A DNA stretch of 64,000 bases from Gibbula magus (Eukaryota > Mollusca > Gastropoda > Trochida > Trochidae): assembly GCA_936450465.1 (NCBI GenBank), contig OW388293.1:53843201-53907200 (forward strand), read 5' to 3'. How positions within the stretch are numbered: the first letter of the stretch is position 1; each line of letters begins with the position of its first letter. Below are positions 27,556-40,322 of the stretch, piece by piece. The notes under the pieces are model-generated. The model made no database searches. It worked only from the letters and a program-made list of their open reading frames with translations, and was not told the origin of the DNA. A program made the translations under genes and the position numbers.

Positions 27556-30064
27556 TTGGCCACTTCGGTCACGCGAACCTCTTTAACGGCGAATCTGGAG
27601 TCCAAATTAAGGAAGGTAGCGGGAATTGGAAATGACCATTCGATAGATCACATTGTAATATACATCTCAGCCAAGTTTGGTTCTGAAATATGAATTTTGA
27701 AGGAAGTTATTACGCTTGCTGTCAAGTAGTGTGTTTCTCGCACTTAGAATAATTTCCATGTTTATTGGCCAATTTGGTCACGCGAACCTCTTTAACGGCG
27801 AATCTGGAGTCCAACTTAAGGAAGGTAGCGGGAATTCGAAATGACCATTCGATAGATGACATTGTAATATACATCTCAGCCAAGTTTGGTTCTGAAATAT
27901 GCATTTTGAAGAAAGTTATTACGCTTGCTGTCAAGTAGTGTGTTTCTCGCACTTAGAATAATTTCCATGTTTTTTGGCCACTTCGGTCACGCGAACCTCT
28001 TTAACGGCGAATCTGGAGTCCAACTTAAGGAAGGTAGCGGGAATTGGATATGACCATTCGATATATCACATTGTAATATACATCTAAGCCAAGTTTGGTT
28101 CTGAAATATGCATTTTGAAGGAAGTTATTACGCTTGCTGTCAAGTAGTGTGTTTCTCGCACTTAGAATAATTTCCATGTTTTTTGGCCAATTTGGTCACG
28201 CGAACCTCTTTAACGGCGAATCTGGAGTCCAACTTAAGGAAGGTAGCGGGAATTGGATCTGACCATTCAATAGATCACATTGTAATATACATCTCAGCCA
28301 AGTTTGGTTCTGAAATATGAATTTTGAAGAAAGTTATTACGCTTGCTGTCAAGTAGTGTGTTTCTCGCACTTAGAATAATGTCCATGTTTTTTTGGCCAC
28401 TTCGGTCACGCGAACCTCTTTAACGGCGAATCTGGAGTCCAAATTAAGGAAGGTAGCGGGAATTGGAAATGACCATTCGATAGATCACATTGTAATATAC
28501 ATCTCAGCCAAGTTTGGTTCTGAAATATGAATTTTGAAGGAAGTTATTACGCTTGCTGTCAAGTAGTGTGTTTCTCGCACTTAGAATAATTTCCATGTTT
28601 ATTGGCCAATTTGGTCACGCGAACCTCTTTAACGGCGAATCTGGAGTCCAACTTAAGGAAGGTAGCGGGAATTCGAAATGACCATTCGATAGATGACATT
28701 GTAATATACATCTCAGCCAAGTTTGGTTCTGAAATATGCATTTTGAAGAAAGTTATTACGCTTGCTGTCAAGTAGTGTGTTTCTCGCACTTAGAATAATT
28801 TCCATGTTTTTTGGCCACTTCGGTCACGCGAACCTCTTTAACGGCGAATCTGGAGTCCAACTTAAGGAAGGTAGCGGGAATTGGATATGACCATTCGATA
28901 GATCACATTGTAATATACATCTAAGCCAAGTTTGGTTCTGAAATATGCATTTTGAAGGAAGTTATTACGCTTGCTGTCAAGTAGTGTGTTTCTCGCACTT
29001 AGAATAATTTCCATGTTTTTTGGCCAATTTGGTCACGCGAACCTCTTTAACGGCGAATCTGGAGTCCAAATTAAGGAAGGTAGCGGGAATTGGAAATGAC
29101 CATTCAATAGATCACATTGTAATATACATCTCAGCCAAGTTTGGTTCTGAAATATGAATTTTGAAGAAAGTTATTACGCTTGCTGTCAAGTAGTGTGTTT
29201 CTCGCACTTAGAATAATTTCCATGTTTTTTGGCCACTTCGGTCACGCGAACCTCTTTAACGGCGAATCTGGAGTCCAACTTAAGGAAGGCAGCGGGAATT
29301 GGATCTGACCATTCGATAGATCACATTGTAATATACATCTTAGCCAAGTTTGGTTCTGAAATATGAATTTTGAAGAAAGTTATCACGCTTGCTGTCAAGT
29401 AGTGTGTTGCTCGCACTTAGAATAATTTCCATGTTTTTTGGCCAATTTGGTCACGCGAACCTCTTTAACGGCGAATCTGGAGTCCAACTTAAGGAAGGTA
29501 GCGGGAATTGGATCTGACCATTCGATAGATCACATTGTAATATACATCTCAGCCAAGTTTGGTTCTGAAATATGAATTTTGAAGAAAGTTATTACGCTTG
29601 CTGTCAAGTAGTGTGTTTCTCGCACTTAGAATAATTTCCATGTTTTTTGGCCACTTCGGTCACGCGAACCTCTTTAACGGCGAATCTGGAGTCCAACTTA
29701 AGGAAGGTAGCGGGAATTGGATATGACCATTCGATAGATCACATTGTAGTATACATCTAAGCCAAGTTTGGTTCTGAAATATGCATTTTGAAGGAAGTTA
29801 TTACGCTTGCTGTCAAGTAGTTTGTTTCTCGCACTTAGAATAATTTCCATGTTTTTTGGCCAATTTGGTCACGCGAACCTCTTTAACGGCGAATCTGGAG
29901 TCCAACTTAAGGAAGGTAGCGGGAATTGGAAATGACCATTCAATAGATCACATTGTAATATACATCTCAGTCAAGTTTGGTTCTGAAATATGAATTTTGA
30001 AGAAAGTTATTACGCTTGCTGTCAAGTAGTGTGTTTCTCGCACTTAGAATAATTTCCATGTTTT
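27556..30064 (+). repeat. Dimer array alternating 'ggccacttcgg' and 'ggccaatttgg' monomers, within an 837-bp 4-mer
   Basis: 'ggccacttcggtc' monomers start at 27,556, 27,974, 28,393, 28,811, 29,229 and 29,647 (418-419 bp apart), each followed by an ordinary 'ggccaatttgg' monomer. Over this sits a 4-mer: 27,556-28,392 and 28,393-29,228 (837 bp) share 'ccatgtttattggcc', 'gatagatgacattg' and 'acatctaagcc'. The next four monomers keep the alternation but swap details: 'ggatctgacc' at about 29,302 and 29,511, and 'attgtagtat' at about 29,745. Confidence 0.86.
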
Positions 30065-31319
30065 TTGGCCAATTTGGTCACGCGAACCTCTTTAACGGCG
30101 AATCTGGAGTCCAACTTAAGGAAGGTAGCGGGAATTGGATATGAACATTCGATAGATCACATTGTAATATACATCTTAGCCAAGTTTGGTTCTGAAATAT
30201 TCATTTTGAAGAAAATTATCACGCTTGCGGTCAAGTATCGTGTTTCTCGCACTTAGAATAATTTCCATGTTTTTTGGCCAATTTGGTCACGCGAACCTCT
30301 TTAACGGCGAATCTGGAGTCCAACTTAAGGAAGGTAGCGGGAATTGGAAATGACCGTTCAAGAGATCACATTGTAATATACATCTCAGCCAAGTTTGGTT
30401 CTGAAATATGAATTTTGAAGAAAGTTATTACGCTTGCTGTCAAGTAGTGTGTTTCTCGCACTTAGAATAATTTCCATGTTTTTTGGCCAATTTGGTCACG
30501 CGAACCTCTTTAACGGCGAATCTGGAGTCCAACTTAAGGAAGGTAGCGGGAATTCGAAATGACCATTCGATAGACCACATTGTAATATACATCTTAGCCA
30601 AGTTTGGTTCTGAAATATGCATTTTGAAGAAAGTTATTACGCTTGCTGTCAAGTATCGTGTTTCTCGCACTTAGAATAATTTCCATGTTTTTTGGCCAAT
30701 TTGGTCACGCGAACCTCTTTAACGGCGAATCTGGAGTCCAACTTAAGGAAGGTAGCGGGAATTGGAAATGACCATTCAATAGATCACATTGTAATATACA
30801 TCACAGTCAAGTTTGGTTCTGAAATATGAATTTTGAAGAAAGTTATTACGCTTGCTGTCAAGTAGTGTGTTTCTCGCACTTAGAATAATTTCCATGTTTT
30901 TTGGCCAATTTGGTCACGCGAACCTCTTTAACGGCGAATCTGGAGTCCAACTTAAGGAAGGTAGCGGGAATTGGATATGACCATTCGATAGATCACATTG
31001 TAATATACATCTTAGCCAAGTTTGGTTCTGAAATATTCATTTTGAAGAAGGTTATCACGCTTGCTGTCAAATATCGTGTTTCTCGCACTTAGAATAATTT
31101 CCATGTTTTTTGGCCAATTTGGTCACGCGAACCTCTTTAACGGCGAATCTGGAGTCAAACTTAAGGAAGGTAGCGGGAATTGGAAATGACCATTCGATAG
31201 ATCACATTGTAATATACATCTCAGCCAAGTTTGGTTCTGAAATATGCATTTTGAAGAAAGTTATTACGCTTGCTGTCAAGTAGTGTGTTTCTCGCACTTA
31301 GAATAATTTCCATGTTTTT

Positions 31320-33202
31320 TTGGCTAATTTGGTCACGCGAACCTCTTTAACGGCGAATCTGGAGTCCAACTTAAGGAAGGTAGCGGGAATTGGAAATGAC
31401 CATTCGATAGATCACATTGTAATATACATCTCAGCCAAGTTTGGTTCTGAAATATTCATTTTGAAGAAGGTTATCACGCTTGCTGTCAAATATCGTGTTT
31501 CTCGCACTTAGAATAATTTCCATGTTTTTTGGCCAATTTGGTCACGCGAACCTCTTTAACGGCGAATCTGGAGTCCAACTTAAGGAAGGTAGCGGGCATT
31601 GGATATGACCATTCGATAGATCACATTGTAATATACATCTTAGCCAAGTTTGGTTCTGAAATAAGCATTTTGAAGAAAGTTATCACGCTTGCTGTCAAGT
31701 ATCGTGTTTCTCGCACTTAGAATAATTTCCATGTTTTTTGGCCAATTTGGTCTCGGGAACCTCATTAACGGCGAATCTGGAGTCCAACTTAAGGAAGGTA
31801 GCGGGAATTAGAAATGACCATTCGATAGATCACATTGTAATATACATCTCAGCCAAGTTTGGTTCTGAAATATGAATTTTGAAGAAAGTTATTACGCTTG
31901 CTGTCAAGTAGTGTGTTTCTCGCACTTAGAATAATTTCCATGTTTTTTGGCCAATTTGGTCACGCGAACCTCTTTAACGGCGAATCTGGAGTCCAACTTA
32001 AGGAAGGTAGCGGGAATTGGAAATGACCATTCGATAGATCACATTGTAATATACATCTCAGCCAAGTTTGGTTCTGAAATATGCATTTTGAAGAAAGTTA
32101 TTACGCTTGCTGTCAAGTAGTGTGTTTCTCGCACTTAGAATAATTTCCATGTTTTTTTGGCTAATTTGGTCACGCGAACCTCTTTAACGGCGAATCTGAA
32201 GTCCAACTTAAGGAAGGTAGCGGGAATTGGATATGACCATTCGATAGATCACATTGTAATATACATCTCAGCCAAGTTTGGTTCTGAAATATTCATTTTG
32301 AAGAAGGTTATCACGCTTGCTGTCAAATATCGTGTTTCTCGCACTTAGAATAATTTCCATGTTTTTTGGCCAATTTGGTCACGCGAACCTCTTTAACGGC
32401 GAATCTGGAGTCCAACTTAAGGAAGGTAGCGGGCATTGGATATGACCATTCGATAGATCACATTGTAATATACATCTTAGCCAAGTTTGGTTCTGAAATA
32501 TGCATTTTGAAGAAAGTTATCACGCTTGCTGTCAAGTATCGTGTTTCTCGCACTTAGAATAATTTCCATGTTTTTTGGCCAATTTGGTCTCGGGAACCTC
32601 ATTAACGGCGAATCTGGAGTCCAACTTAAGGAAGGTAGCGGGAATTAGAAATGACCATTCGATAGATCACATTGTAATATACATCTCAGCCAAGTTTGGT
32701 TCTGAAATATGAATTTTGAAGAAAGTTATTACGCTTGCTGTCAAGTATCGTGTTTCTCGCACTTAGAATAATTTCCATGTCTTTTTGGCTAATTTGGTCA
32801 CGCGAACCTCTTTAACGGCGAATCTGGAGTCCAACTTAAGGAAGGTAGCGGGAATTGGATATGACCATTCGATAGATCACATTGTAATATACATCTTAGC
32901 CAAGTTTGGTTCTGCAATATTCATTTTGAAGAAGGTTATCACGCTTGCTGTCAAATATCGTGTTTCTCGCACTTAGAATAATGTCCATGTTTTTTGGCCA
33001 ATTTGGTCACGCGAACCTCTTTAACGGCGAATCTGGAGTCCAACTTAAGGAAGGTAGCGGGCATTGGATATGACCATTCGATTGATCACATTGCAATATA
33101 CATCTTAGCCAAGTTTGGTTCTGAAATATGCATTTTGAAGAAAGTTATCACGCTTGCTGTCAAGTATCGTGTTTCTCGCACTTAGAATAATTTCCATGTT
33201 TT
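31320..33202 (+). repeat. 837-bp 4-mer followed by a 628-bp 3-mer derivative
   Basis: Starts 31,320/32,157 and 31,529/32,366 are 837 bp apart; 32,157/32,785 and 32,366/32,994 are 628 bp apart. All three units begin with a 'ggctaattt' T monomer carrying 'atattcattttgaagaagg' and 'gtcaaatatcg', then a 'gcattggatatgacc' T monomer. Each continues with 'ggtctcgggaacctcatta' (about 31,749, 32,586 and 33,213). The third unit has lost one G monomer and reads 'ccatgtctttttggc'. Confidence 0.85.
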
Positions 33203-33832
33203 TTGGCCAATTTGGTCTCGGGAACCTCATTAACGGCGAATCTGGAGTCCAACTTAAGGAAGGTAGCGGGAATTGGAAATGACCATTCGATAGATCACAT
33301 TGTAATATACATCTCAGCCAAGTTTGGTTCTGAAATATGAATTTTAAAGGAAGTAATTACGTTTGCAGTCAAGTAGTGTGTTTCTCGCACTTAGAATAAT
33401 TTCCATGTTTTTTGGCCAATTTGGTCACGGGAACCTCATTAACGGCGCATCTAGAGTCCAACTTAAGGAAGGTAGCGGGAATTGGATATGACCATTCGAT
33501 AGATCACATTGTAATATACATCTTAGCCAAGTTTGGTTCTGAAATATGCATTTTGAAGAAAATTATCACGCTTGCGGTCAAGTATCGTGTTTCTCGCACT
33601 TAGAATAATTTCCATGTTTTTTGGCCAATTTGGTCACGCGAACCTCTTTAACGGCGAATCTGGAGTCCAACTTAAGGAGGGTAGCGGGAATTGGAAATGA
33701 CCATTCGATAGATCACATTGTAATATACATCTCAGCCAAGTTTGGTTCTGAAATATGCATTTTGAAGAAAGTTATTACGCTTGCTGTCAAGTAGTGTGTT
33801 TCTCGCACTTAGAATAATTTCCATGTTTTTTT

Positions 33833-35090
33833 GGCTAATTTGGTCACGCGAACCTCTTTAACGGCGAATCTGGAGTCCAAATTAAGGAAGGTAGCGGGAA
33901 TTGGATATGACCATTCGATAGATCACATTGTAATATACATCTTAGCCAAGTTTGGTTCTGAAATATGCATTTTGAAGAAAGTTATTACGCTTGCTGTCAA
34001 GTAGTGTGTTTCTCGCACTTAGAATAATGTCCATGTTTTTTTGGCTAATTTGGTCACGCGAACCTCTTTAACGGCGAATCTGGAGTCCAACTTAGTGAAG
34101 TTAGCGGACATTGGATATGACCATTCGATAGATCACATTGTAATATACATCTTAGCCAAGTTTGGTTCTGAAATATGCATTTTGAAGAAAGTTATCACGC
34201 TTGCCGTCAAGTAGTGTGTTTCTCGCACTTAGAATAATTTACATGTTTTTTGGCCACTTCGGTCACGCGAACCTCTTTAACGGCGAATCTGGAGTCCAAC
34301 TTAAGGAGGGTAGCGGGAATTGGAAATGACCATTCGATAGATCACATTGTAATATACATCTCAGCCAAGTTTGGTTCTGAAATATGCATTTTGAAGAAAG
34401 TTATTACGCTTGCTGTCAAGTAGTGTGTTTCTCGCACTTAGAATAATTTCCATGTTTTTTTGGCTAATTTGGTCACGCGAACCTCTTTAACGGCGAATCT
34501 GGAGTCCAAATTAAGGAAGGTAGCGGGAATTGGATATGACCATTCGATAGATCACATTGTAATATACATCTTAGCCAAGTTTGGTTCTGAAATATGCATT
34601 TTGAAGAAAGTTATTACGCTTGCTGTCAAGTAGTGTGTTTCTCGCACTTAGAATAATGTCCATGTTTTTTTGGCTAATTTGGTCACGCGAACCTCTTTAA
34701 CGGCGAATCTGGAGTCCAACTTAGTGAAGTTAGCGGACATTGGATATGACCATTCGATAGATCACATTGTAATATACATCTTAGCCAAGTTTGGTTCTGA
34801 AATATGCATTTTGAAGAAAGTTATCACGCTTGCCGTCAAGTAGTGTGTTTCTCGCACTTAGAATAATTTACATGTTTTTTGGCCACTTCGGTCACGCGAA
34901 CCTCTTTAACGGCGAATCTGGAGTCCAACTTAAGGAGGGTAGCGGGAATTGGAAATGACCATTCGATAGACTACATTGTAATATACATCTCAGCCAAGTT
35001 TGGTTCTGAAATATGAATTTTGAAGGAAGTTATTACGCTTGCTGTCAAGTAGTGTGTTTCTCGCACTTAGAATAATTTACATGTTTTTTG
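33833..35090 (+). repeat. 629-bp trimer in tandem marked by 'ttagtgaag'
   Basis: Trimer 33,833-34,461 is repeated at 34,462-35,090. Both contain two successive T7/'ggctaattt' monomers. The second of these carries the private string 'cttagtgaagttagcgg' with 'acattgg' (34,091 and 34,720). The third is a 'ggccacttcgg' monomer with 'ttaaggagggtag' (34,250 and 34,879). The two extra T's explain 629 rather than 627 bp. Confidence 0.85.
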
Positions 35091-38000
35091 GCCACTTCGG
35101 TCACGCGAACATCCTTAACGGCGAATCTGGAGTCCAACTTAAGGAAGGTAGCGGGCATTGGATATGACCATTCGATAGATCACATTGTAATATACATCTT
35201 AGCCAAGTTTGGTTCTGAAATATGCATTTTAAAGAAAGTTATCACGCTTACTGTCAAGTATCGTGTTTCTCGCACTTAGAATAATTTCCATATTTTTTGG
35301 CCAATTTGGTCACGCGAACCTCTTTAACGGCGAATCTGGAGTCCAACTTAAGGAAGGTAGCGGGAATTGGAAATGACCATTCGATAGATCACATTGTAAT
35401 ATACATCTCAGCCAAGTTTGGTTCTGAAATATGCATTTTGAAGAAAGTTATCACGCTTGCTGTCAAGTATCGTGTTTCTCGCACTTAGAATAATTTCCAT
35501 GTTTTTTGGCCAAATTGGTCACGGGAACCTCATTAACGGCGCATCTAGAGTCCAACTTAAGGAAGGTAGCGGGAATTGGATATGACCATTCGATAGATCA
35601 CATTGTAATATACATCTTAGCCAAGTTTGGTTCTGAAATATGCATTTTGAAGAAAATTATCACGCTTGCGGTCAAGTATCGTGTTTCTCGCACTTAGAAT
35701 AATTTCCATGTTTTTTGGCCAATTTGGTCACGCGAACCTCATTAACGGCGAATCTGGAGTCCAACTTAAGGTAGGTAGCGGGAATTGGATATGACCATTC
35801 GATAGATCACATTGTAATATACATCTCAGCCGAGTTTTGTTCTGAAATATGAATTTTGAAGAAAGTTATTACGCTGGCTGTCAAGTATCGTGTTTCTCGC
35901 ACTTAGAATAATTTCCATGTTTTTTGGCCAATTTGGTCACGCGAACCTCTTTAACGGCGAATCTGGAGTCCAACTTAAGGAAGGTAGCGGGAATTGGATA
36001 TGACCATTCGATAGATCACATTGTAATATACATCTTAGCCAAGTTTGGTTCTGAAATATGCATTTTAAAGAAAGTTATCAAGCTTACTGTCAAGTATCGT
36101 GTTTCTCGCACTTAGAATAATTTCTATTTTTTTTGGCCAATTTGGTCACGCGAACCTCTTTAACGGCGAATCTGGAGTCCAAATTAAGGAAGGTAGCGGG
36201 AATTGGAAATGACCATTCGATAGATCACATTGTAATATACATCTCAGCCAAGTTTGGTTCTGAAATATGAATTTTGAAGGAAGTAATTACGTTTGCAGTC
36301 AAGTAGTGTGTTTCTCGCACTTAGAATAATTTCCATGTTTTTTGGCCAATTTGGTCACGGGAACCTCATTAACGGCGCATCTAGAGTCCAACTTAAGGAA
36401 GGTAGCGGGAATTGGAAATGACCATTCGATAGATCACATTGTAATATACATCTCAGCCAAGTTTGGTTCTGAAATATGCATTTTGAAGAAAGTTATCACG
36501 CTTGCTGTCAAGTATCGTGTTTCTCGCACTTAGAATAATTTATATTTTTGTTGGCCAATTTGGTCACGCGAACCTCTTTAACGGCGAATCTGGAGTCCAA
36601 ATTAAGGAAGGTAGCGGGAATTGGAAATGACCATTCGATAGATCACATTGTAATATACATCTCAGCCAAGTTTGGTTCTGAAATATGAATTTTGAAGAAA
36701 GTTATTACGCTTGCTGTCAAGTAGTGTGTTTCTCGCACTTAGAATAATTTCCATGTTTTTTGGCCAATTTGGTCAAGCGAACCTCTTTAACGGCGAATCT
36801 GGAGTCCAACTTAAGGAAGGTAGCGGGCATTGGATATGACCATTCGATAGATCACATTGTAATATACATCTTAGCCAAGTTTGGTTCTTAAATATGAATT
36901 TTGAAGGAAGTAATTACGTTTGCAGTCAAGTAGTGTGTTTCTCGCACTTAGAATAATTTCCATGTTTTTTGGCCAATTTGGTCACGGGAACCTCATTAAC
37001 GGCGCATCTAGAGTCCAACTTAAGGAAGGTAGCGGGAATTGGATATGACCATTCGATAGATCACATTGTAATATACATCTTAGCCAAGTTTGGTTCTGAA
37101 ATATGCATTTTGAAGAAAATTATCACGCTTGCGGTCAAGTATCGTGTTTCTCGCACTTGGAATAATTTCCATGTTTTTTGGCCAATTTGGTCACGCGAAC
37201 CTCTTTAACGGCGAATCTGGAGTCCAACTTAAGGAAGGTAGCGGGAATTCGAAATGACCATTCGATAGACCACATTGTAATATACATCTTAGCCAAGTTT
37301 GGTTCTGAAATATGCATTTTGAAGAAAGTTATCACGCTTGCTGTCAAGTATCGTGTTTCTCGCACTTAGAATAATTTCCATGTTTTTTGGCCAATTTGGT
37401 CACGCGAACCTCTTTAACGGCGAATCTGGAGTCCAACTTAAGGAAGGTAGCGGGAATTGGAAATGACCATTCAATAGATCACATTGTAATATACATCTCA
37501 GCCAAGTTTGGTTCTGAAATATGAATTTTGAAGAAAGTTATTACGCTTGCTGTCAAGTAGTTTGTTTCTCGCACTTAGAATAATTTCCATGTTTTTTGGC
37601 CAATTTGGTCACGCGAACCTCTTTAACGGCGAATCTGGAGTCCAACTTAAGGAGGGTAGTGGGAATTGGAAATGACCATTCGATAGATCACATTGTTATA
37701 TACATCTCAGCCAAGTTTGGTTCTGAAATATGCATTTTGAAGAAAGTTATCACGCTTGCTGTCAAGTATCGTGTTTCTCGCACTTAGAATAATTTATATT
37801 TTTTTTTGGCCAATTTGGTCACGCGAACCTCTTTAACGGCGAATCTGGAGTCCAAATTAAGGAAGGTAGCGGGAATTGGAAATGACCATTCGATAGATCA
37901 CATTGTAATATACATCTCAGCCAAGTTTGGTTCTGAAATATGAATTTTGAAGAAAGTTATTACGCTTGCTGTCAAGTAGTGTGTTTCTCGCACTTAGAAT

Positions 38001-38207
38001 AATTTCCATGTTTTTTGGCCAATTTGGTCACGGGAACCTCATTAACGGCGCATCTAGAGTCCAACTTAAGGAAGGTAGCGGGAATTGGATATGACCATTC
38101 GATAGATCACATTGTAATATACATCTTAGCCAAGTTTGGTTCTGAAATATGCATTTTGAAGAAAATTATCACGCTTGCGGTCAAGTATCGTGTTTCTCGC
38201 ACTTAGA

Positions 38208-38300
38208 ATAATTTATATTTTTTTTGGCCAATTTGGTCACGCGAACCTCTTTAACGGCGAATCTGGAGTCCAACTTAAGGAAGCTAGCGGGAATTCGAAA
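38208..38300 (+). other. Junction between satellite subfamilies A and B
   Basis: The last domain A monomer (about 38,015-38,223) is a W type ('cacgggaacctcattaacgg') ending in 'aagtatcgtg' and the A-specific T8 spacer at 38,208-38,226. The next monomer already carries the B-specific 'aagctagcgggaattcg' (from 38,281) and 'gtgtggttctcgc' (from about 38,397). It matches the monomer that opens later B blocks at 40,323, 42,208, 46,804 and 49,944. The change falls within about 70 bp of shared sequence, so the exact point cannot be placed. Phase is kept across it, as expected for unequal exchange between homologous monomers. Confidence 0.85.
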
Positions 38301-40322
38301 TGACCATTCGATAGATCACATTGTAATTGACATCTCAGCCAAGCTGTGTTCTGAAATATGCATTTTGAAGAAAGTTATCACGCTTGCTGTCAAGTAGTGT
38401 GGTTCTCGCACTTAGAATAATTTCCATGTTTTTTGGCCAATTTGGTCACGCGAACCTCTATAACGGCGAATCTGGAGTCCAACTGATGGAAGGTAGCGGG
38501 ATTTCGAAATGACCATTCGATAGATCACATTGTAAGATACATCTCAGCCAAGTTTGGTTCTGAAATATGCATTTTGAAGAAAGTTATCACGCTTGCTTAC
38601 AAGTAGTGTGGTTCTCGCACTTAGTAAAATGTCCATGTTTTGTTACCAATTTGGTCACGCGAACCTCTTTAACGGCGAATCTGGAGTCCAACTTAAGGAA
38701 GATAGCGGGAATTCGAAATGACCATTCGATAGATCACATTGTAATATACATCTCAGCCAAGTTTTGTTCTGAAATATGCATTTTGAAGAAAGTTATCACG
38801 CTTGCTGTCAAGTACTGTGTTTCTCGCACTTAGAATAATTTCCACGTTTTTTGGCCAATTTGGTCACGCGAACCTCTTTAACGGCGAATCTGGAGTCCAA
38901 CTTAAGGAAGGTAGCGGGAATTCGAAATGACCATTCGATGGATCACATTGTAATATACATATCAGCCAAGTTTGGTTCTGAAATATGAATTTTGAAGAAA
39001 GTTATCACGCTTGCTGTCAAGTAGTGTGTTTCTCGCACTTAGAATAATTTCCATGTTTTTTGGCCAATTTGGTCATGCGAACCTCTTTAACGGCGAATCT
39101 GGAGTCCAACTTAAGGAAGGTAGCGGGAATTCGAAATGACCATTCGATAGATCACATTGTAATATACATCTCAGCCAAGTTTGGTTCTGAAATATGCATT
39201 TTGAAGAAAGTTGTCACGCTTGCTTTCAAGTAGTGTGGTTCTCGCACTTAGTAAAATGTCCATGGTTTTTTACCAATTTGGTCACGCGAACCTCTTTAAC
39301 GGCGAATCTGGAGTCCAACTTAAGGAAGGTAGCGGGAATTCGAAATGACTATTCGATAGATCACATTGTAATATACATCTCAGCCAAGTTTTGTTCTGAA
39401 ATATGCATTTTGAAGAAAGTTATCACGCTTGCTGTCAAGTAGTGTGTTTCTCGCACTTAGAATAATTTCCATGTTTTTTGGCCAATTTGGTCACGCGAAC
39501 CTCTTTAACTGCGAATCTGGAGTCCAACTTAAGGTAGGTATCGGGAATTCGAAATGACCATTCGATAGATCATATGGTAATATACATCTCAGCCAAGTTT
39601 GGTTCTGAAATATGCATTTTGAAGAAAGTTATCACGCTTGCTGTCAAGTAGTGTGGTTCTCGCACTTACAATAATTTCCATGTTTTTTGGCCAATTTGGT
39701 CACGCGAACCTCTTTAACGGCGAATCTTGAGTCCAACTGAAGGAAGGTAGCGGGAATTCGAAATGACCATTCGATAGATCACATTGTAATATACATCTCA
39801 GCCAAGTTTGGTTCTGAAATATGCATTTTGAAGAAAGTTATCACGCTTGCTTTCAAGTAGTGTGGTTCTCGCACTTAGTAAAATGTCCATGTTTTTTTTA
39901 CCAATTTGGTCACGCGAACCTCTTTAAAGGCGAATCTGGAGTCCAACTTAAGGAAGGTAGCGGGAATTCGAATCGACCATTCGGTAGATCACATTGTAAT
40001 ATACATCTCAGCCAAGTTTGGTTCTGAAATATGCATTTTGAAGAAAGTTATCACGCTTGCTGTCAAGTAGTGTGTTTCTCGCACTTAGAATAATTTCAAT
40101 GTTTTTTGGCCAATTTGGTCACGCGAACCTCTTTAACGGCGAATCTGGAGTCCAACTTAAGGAAGGTAGCGGGAATTCGAAATGACCATTCGATAGATCA
40201 CATTGTAATATACATCTCAGCCAAGTTTGGTTCTGAAATATGCATTTTGAAGAATTGAAGAAAGTTATCACGCTTGCTGTCAAGTACTGTGTTTCTCGCA
40301 CTTAGAATAATTTCCATGTTTT
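38224..40322 (+). repeat. Domain B block 1, 10-mer (2,099 bp)
   Basis: Begins with the alpha monomer ('aagctagcgggaattcg', 'gtaattgacatctc', 'aagctgtgttc'), then beta ('cctctataacgg', 'aactgatgg', 'gcgggatttcg'). It ends with the monomer carrying the 8-bp duplication (40,247-40,262). Length is 10 x 209 plus 8 plus 1. It lacks the 4-bp deletion found in later blocks. It has private variants such as 'ggtcatgcg' (about 39,072), 'ccatggttttttacc' (about 39,261) and 'catatggtaat' (about 39,571). Confidence 0.85.
40247..40262 (+). repeat. 8-bp tandem duplication 'ttgaagaa', copy 1 of 5
   Basis: The normal 'cattttgaagaaagtt' reads 'cattttgaagaattgaagaa' here, a direct duplication of 'ttgaagaa' typical of slippage. 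It lies in the last monomer of a B block. The other copies are at 42,132-42,147, 46,728-46,743, 49,868-49,883 and 53,008-53,023. All five must descend from one event, so they mark block boundaries. Confidence 0.93.

Larger units (their letters stand above)
1..38223 (+). repeat. Satellite domain A: short, mixed higher-order repeats
   Basis: About 183 monomers. Cores are mostly 'aattggaaatgacc' or 'attggatatgacc', with a minority of 'aattcgaaatgacc'. The 3' part is 'aagtatcgtgtttctcgc' (T type) or 'aagtagtgtgtttctcgc' (G type), almost never 'gtgtggttctcgc'. T and G types alternate in short words (TGG, TTGG, TTTGG, TTTTG), so units of 2-4 monomers dominate, with duplicated blocks up to 8 monomers. 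Markers confined to this domain are T7 plus 'ggctaattt', the V monomer ('gtaattacgtttgcagtc'), the W monomer ('cgggaacctcattaacgg'), 'ggccacttcgg', and the T8 spacer 'tttatattttttttggcc'. Confidence 0.93.

Noticed and set aside
38208..38226. Intrinsic (bacterial) terminators at the T-runs
   Set aside because: The T6-T8 runs are not preceded by a GC-rich hairpin, and they recur in every monomer as part of the satellite unit.
38208..38300. Transposon insertion or attachment site at the A/B junction
   Set aside because: Monomer phase is unbroken, and there is no target-site duplication, inverted repeat or foreign sequence. Exchange between homologous monomers is sufficient.
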